This document shows positions 12,317 through 13,241 of a DNA stretch of 13,241 nt, piece by piece. A model generated the notes under the pieces. The model saw only the letters and a program-made list of their open reading frames with translations. It ran no database searches and was not told the origin of the DNA. This DNA comes from Eubacterium sp. (GTDB lineage Bacteria > Bacillota > Clostridia > Lachnospirales > Lachnospiraceae), in contig JABUSX010000405.1 in NCBI GenBank assembly GCA_021442545.1, forward strand, positions 1-13,241, in the 5' to 3' direction. Within the stretch, counting starts at the first letter, position 1. Each line of letters begins with the position of its first letter. Both the position numbers and the translations under genes were made by a program.

Positions 12317-12952
12317 TTAATCGATGATATCTTCTATGCCGCAGCCCAGGACGGAGGAAAGTGCTAAAACAGAATCCACGGCGGCTTTGCCCAGATCCTT
12401 GGATCCGATCTCATATTGCTGCAGGGTTCGGAGGTTTACACCGGATTTTTCGGCAAGCTCTTTCTGCGTATACCCAAGGAGTTTGCGCTGTCTTTGCAGT
12501 TTTGTAACCGATTGTTTCTTTTCCCGGATCGCTTCGGCTGCATCTACAAATCTATCTTCGGATGCTTCGTGGAGAGTCCCGTAGAGTTTATAGATTTCCT
12601 CAATAGAAATGATATCCAGAATATCTTTAAAGCTTCTACCGCTCTTCCACTGATAATAGGCCAGTATCCATCCGCACCAGTATTCCGGTGAATAGTCATA
12701 CTCTGTCTGCTGTTCCGGGAAAGAAAACTGCAGACCGCTTTTTAAAATAATTTCCATGACAAGTTCTGTTCCGGACAGTCCTGCAACGATCTTTGGATTA
12801 CCCTTCCGGAACTGTTCTGCATAGCCGCTTGCTACAAACAGCTCTGCAATTCTGCCAAGTGTAAGACCGCAGGCATTTACAGCATAGTCAAATGCTTCGC
12901 CCAGATTCCGCATGGCCAGATCAAGATATGACTCATCATATGTGCAGATCAT
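12317..12952 (-). CDS. XRE-family helix-turn-helix protein with N-terminal extension
   Basis: A 211-residue DNA-binding protein. The HTH_3/XRE domain is C-terminal (about 152-208): LQRQRKLLGYTQKELAEKSG, then VNLRTLQQYEIGSKDLGKA with the recognition helix. The first ~140 residues are a helical domain I cannot name (YWCGWILAYYQWKSGRSF near 91-108 looks characteristic). Its ATG overlaps by 17 bases the 3' end of a DUF3990 gene on the same strand, so the two are translationally coupled. A close XRE partner beside a putative ADP-ribosyltransferase-like protein recalls toxin/antitoxin pairs such as RES-Xre, so this may be an antitoxin and autorepressor. Fold of the C-terminus is secure; the role is inferred. 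Confidence 0.85.
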   Translation of the reverse strand: MICTYDESYLDLAMRNLGEAFDYAVNACGLTLGRIAELFVASGYAEQFRKGNPKIVAGLSGTELVMEIILKSGLQFSFPEQQTEYDYSPEYWCGWILAYYQWKSGRSFKDILDIISIEEIYKLYGTLHEASEDRFVDAAEAIREKKQSVTKLQRQRKLLGYTQKELAEKSGVNLRTLQQYEIGSKDLGKAAVDSVLALSSVLGCGIEDIID

Positions 12953-13241
12953 CCTGATTCATTCCTTTCCTGATAATGTCTCGCATGAAGATGCCCTCCA
13001 GGTCCTCCCTGTCCGATTCCTTTTCGTAGGCCCGGCGGGCGTCTTCGTCTCTCGTCTTTCGTCTCGCATAATATACGGCGTTATCCGCAACCTCATAGTC
13101 AAGGAAGCGAAGCGCATCAAAGGCCTTCTGCGATTTCAGCACGACCTGCTCTCCAAGTTTGCCGAGCTGCATCGCCCGGCCAAGCTGCGCGAGCGAAATA
13201 CCATTCTCCACAAATGCTCTCGCAAAAGAGAAATAGGAATC
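12936..13241 (-). CDS. DUF3990 family protein, C-terminal part (runs off the window)
   Basis: Only the last ~101 codons are present; the start lies beyond 13241. The visible part begins DSYFSFARAFVENGISLAQL and continues with LGKLGEQVVLKSQKAF, a signature I associate with the C-terminus of DUF3990 proteins, ending in a charged tail rich in Arg, Asp and Glu. To my knowledge DUF3990 belongs to the ADP-ribosyltransferase-like superfamily, but the NAD-binding residues would be in the missing part. It overlaps the downstream XRE gene by 17 bases. An apparent GTG at 13209-13211 lies inside the domain and is not the start. Family call is from memory of the motif; function is inferred. Confidence 0.75.
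   Translation of the reverse strand, partial: DSYFSFARAFVENGISLAQLGRAMQLGKLGEQVVLKSQKAFDALRFLDYEVADNAVYYARRKTRDEDARRAYEKESDREDLEGIFMRDIIRKGMNQDDLHI

Overview
The window looks like chromosome from an anaerobic Bacillota of the class Clostridia, probably a gut Lachnospiraceae/Eubacteriales-type organism. This is inferred from the strong AGGAGG-type ribosome binding sites, the Pst-PhoU operon layout, a flavodiiron (A-type flavoprotein) gene, a clostridial-style fibronectin-III surface-protein tail and a DUF3990/XRE pair. No 16S or other taxonomic marker is present, so the assignment is tentative.

Layout. (1) 1-4653: a complete high-affinity phosphate uptake operon, pstS-pstC-pstA-pstB-phoU, all on the + strand. 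Its leader carries TTTACA hexamers resembling PhoP boxes and a tandem array of CCGG-AATG-CCGG mini-hairpins directly before pstS. Two overlapping micro-ORFs may link pstC to pstA. (2) 4654-5472: a leader with competing inverted repeats, a PaaI-like hotdog thioesterase, a 14-bp tandem repeat that overlaps its stop codon, and a clear intrinsic terminator. (3) 5473-8809: the most interesting unit, a two-gene operon with its own near-perfect Shine-Dalgarno and a strong terminator. Gene one fuses an acyl-CoA dehydrogenase, the FAD-binding C-terminal domain of EtfA and a rubredoxin in one 639-residue chain. Gene two is a flavodiiron protein with the full set of diiron ligands and a flavodoxin domain. 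Read together they form a plausible electron wire from acyl-CoA through FAD, FAD and Fe(Cys)4 to FMN/diiron, ending in O2 (or NO) reduction, without NADH, EtfB or a separate rubredoxin.

(4) 8810-9613: a decayed stretch with a 5'-truncated Fic-family gene behind a long inverted repeat, orphan reading-frame fragments and a 15-bp perfect inverted repeat. (5) 9614-11949: a xylose-isomerase-like TIM-barrel gene on the - strand, then on the + strand an RNase Z-like metallo-beta-lactamase-fold hydrolase and a 78-residue conserved small protein with a CxxC motif. (6) 11953-12206: the last ~65 codons of a fibronectin-III surface protein, in frame behind the small gene's stop, followed by a strong terminator. 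(7) 12317-13241, - strand: an XRE protein with an N-terminal extension overlapped by the C-terminal end of a DUF3990 protein that runs off the window, a probable ADP-ribosyltransferase-like toxin/antitoxin or defence-type pair.

No tRNA, rRNA, CRISPR array or intact transposase was seen.
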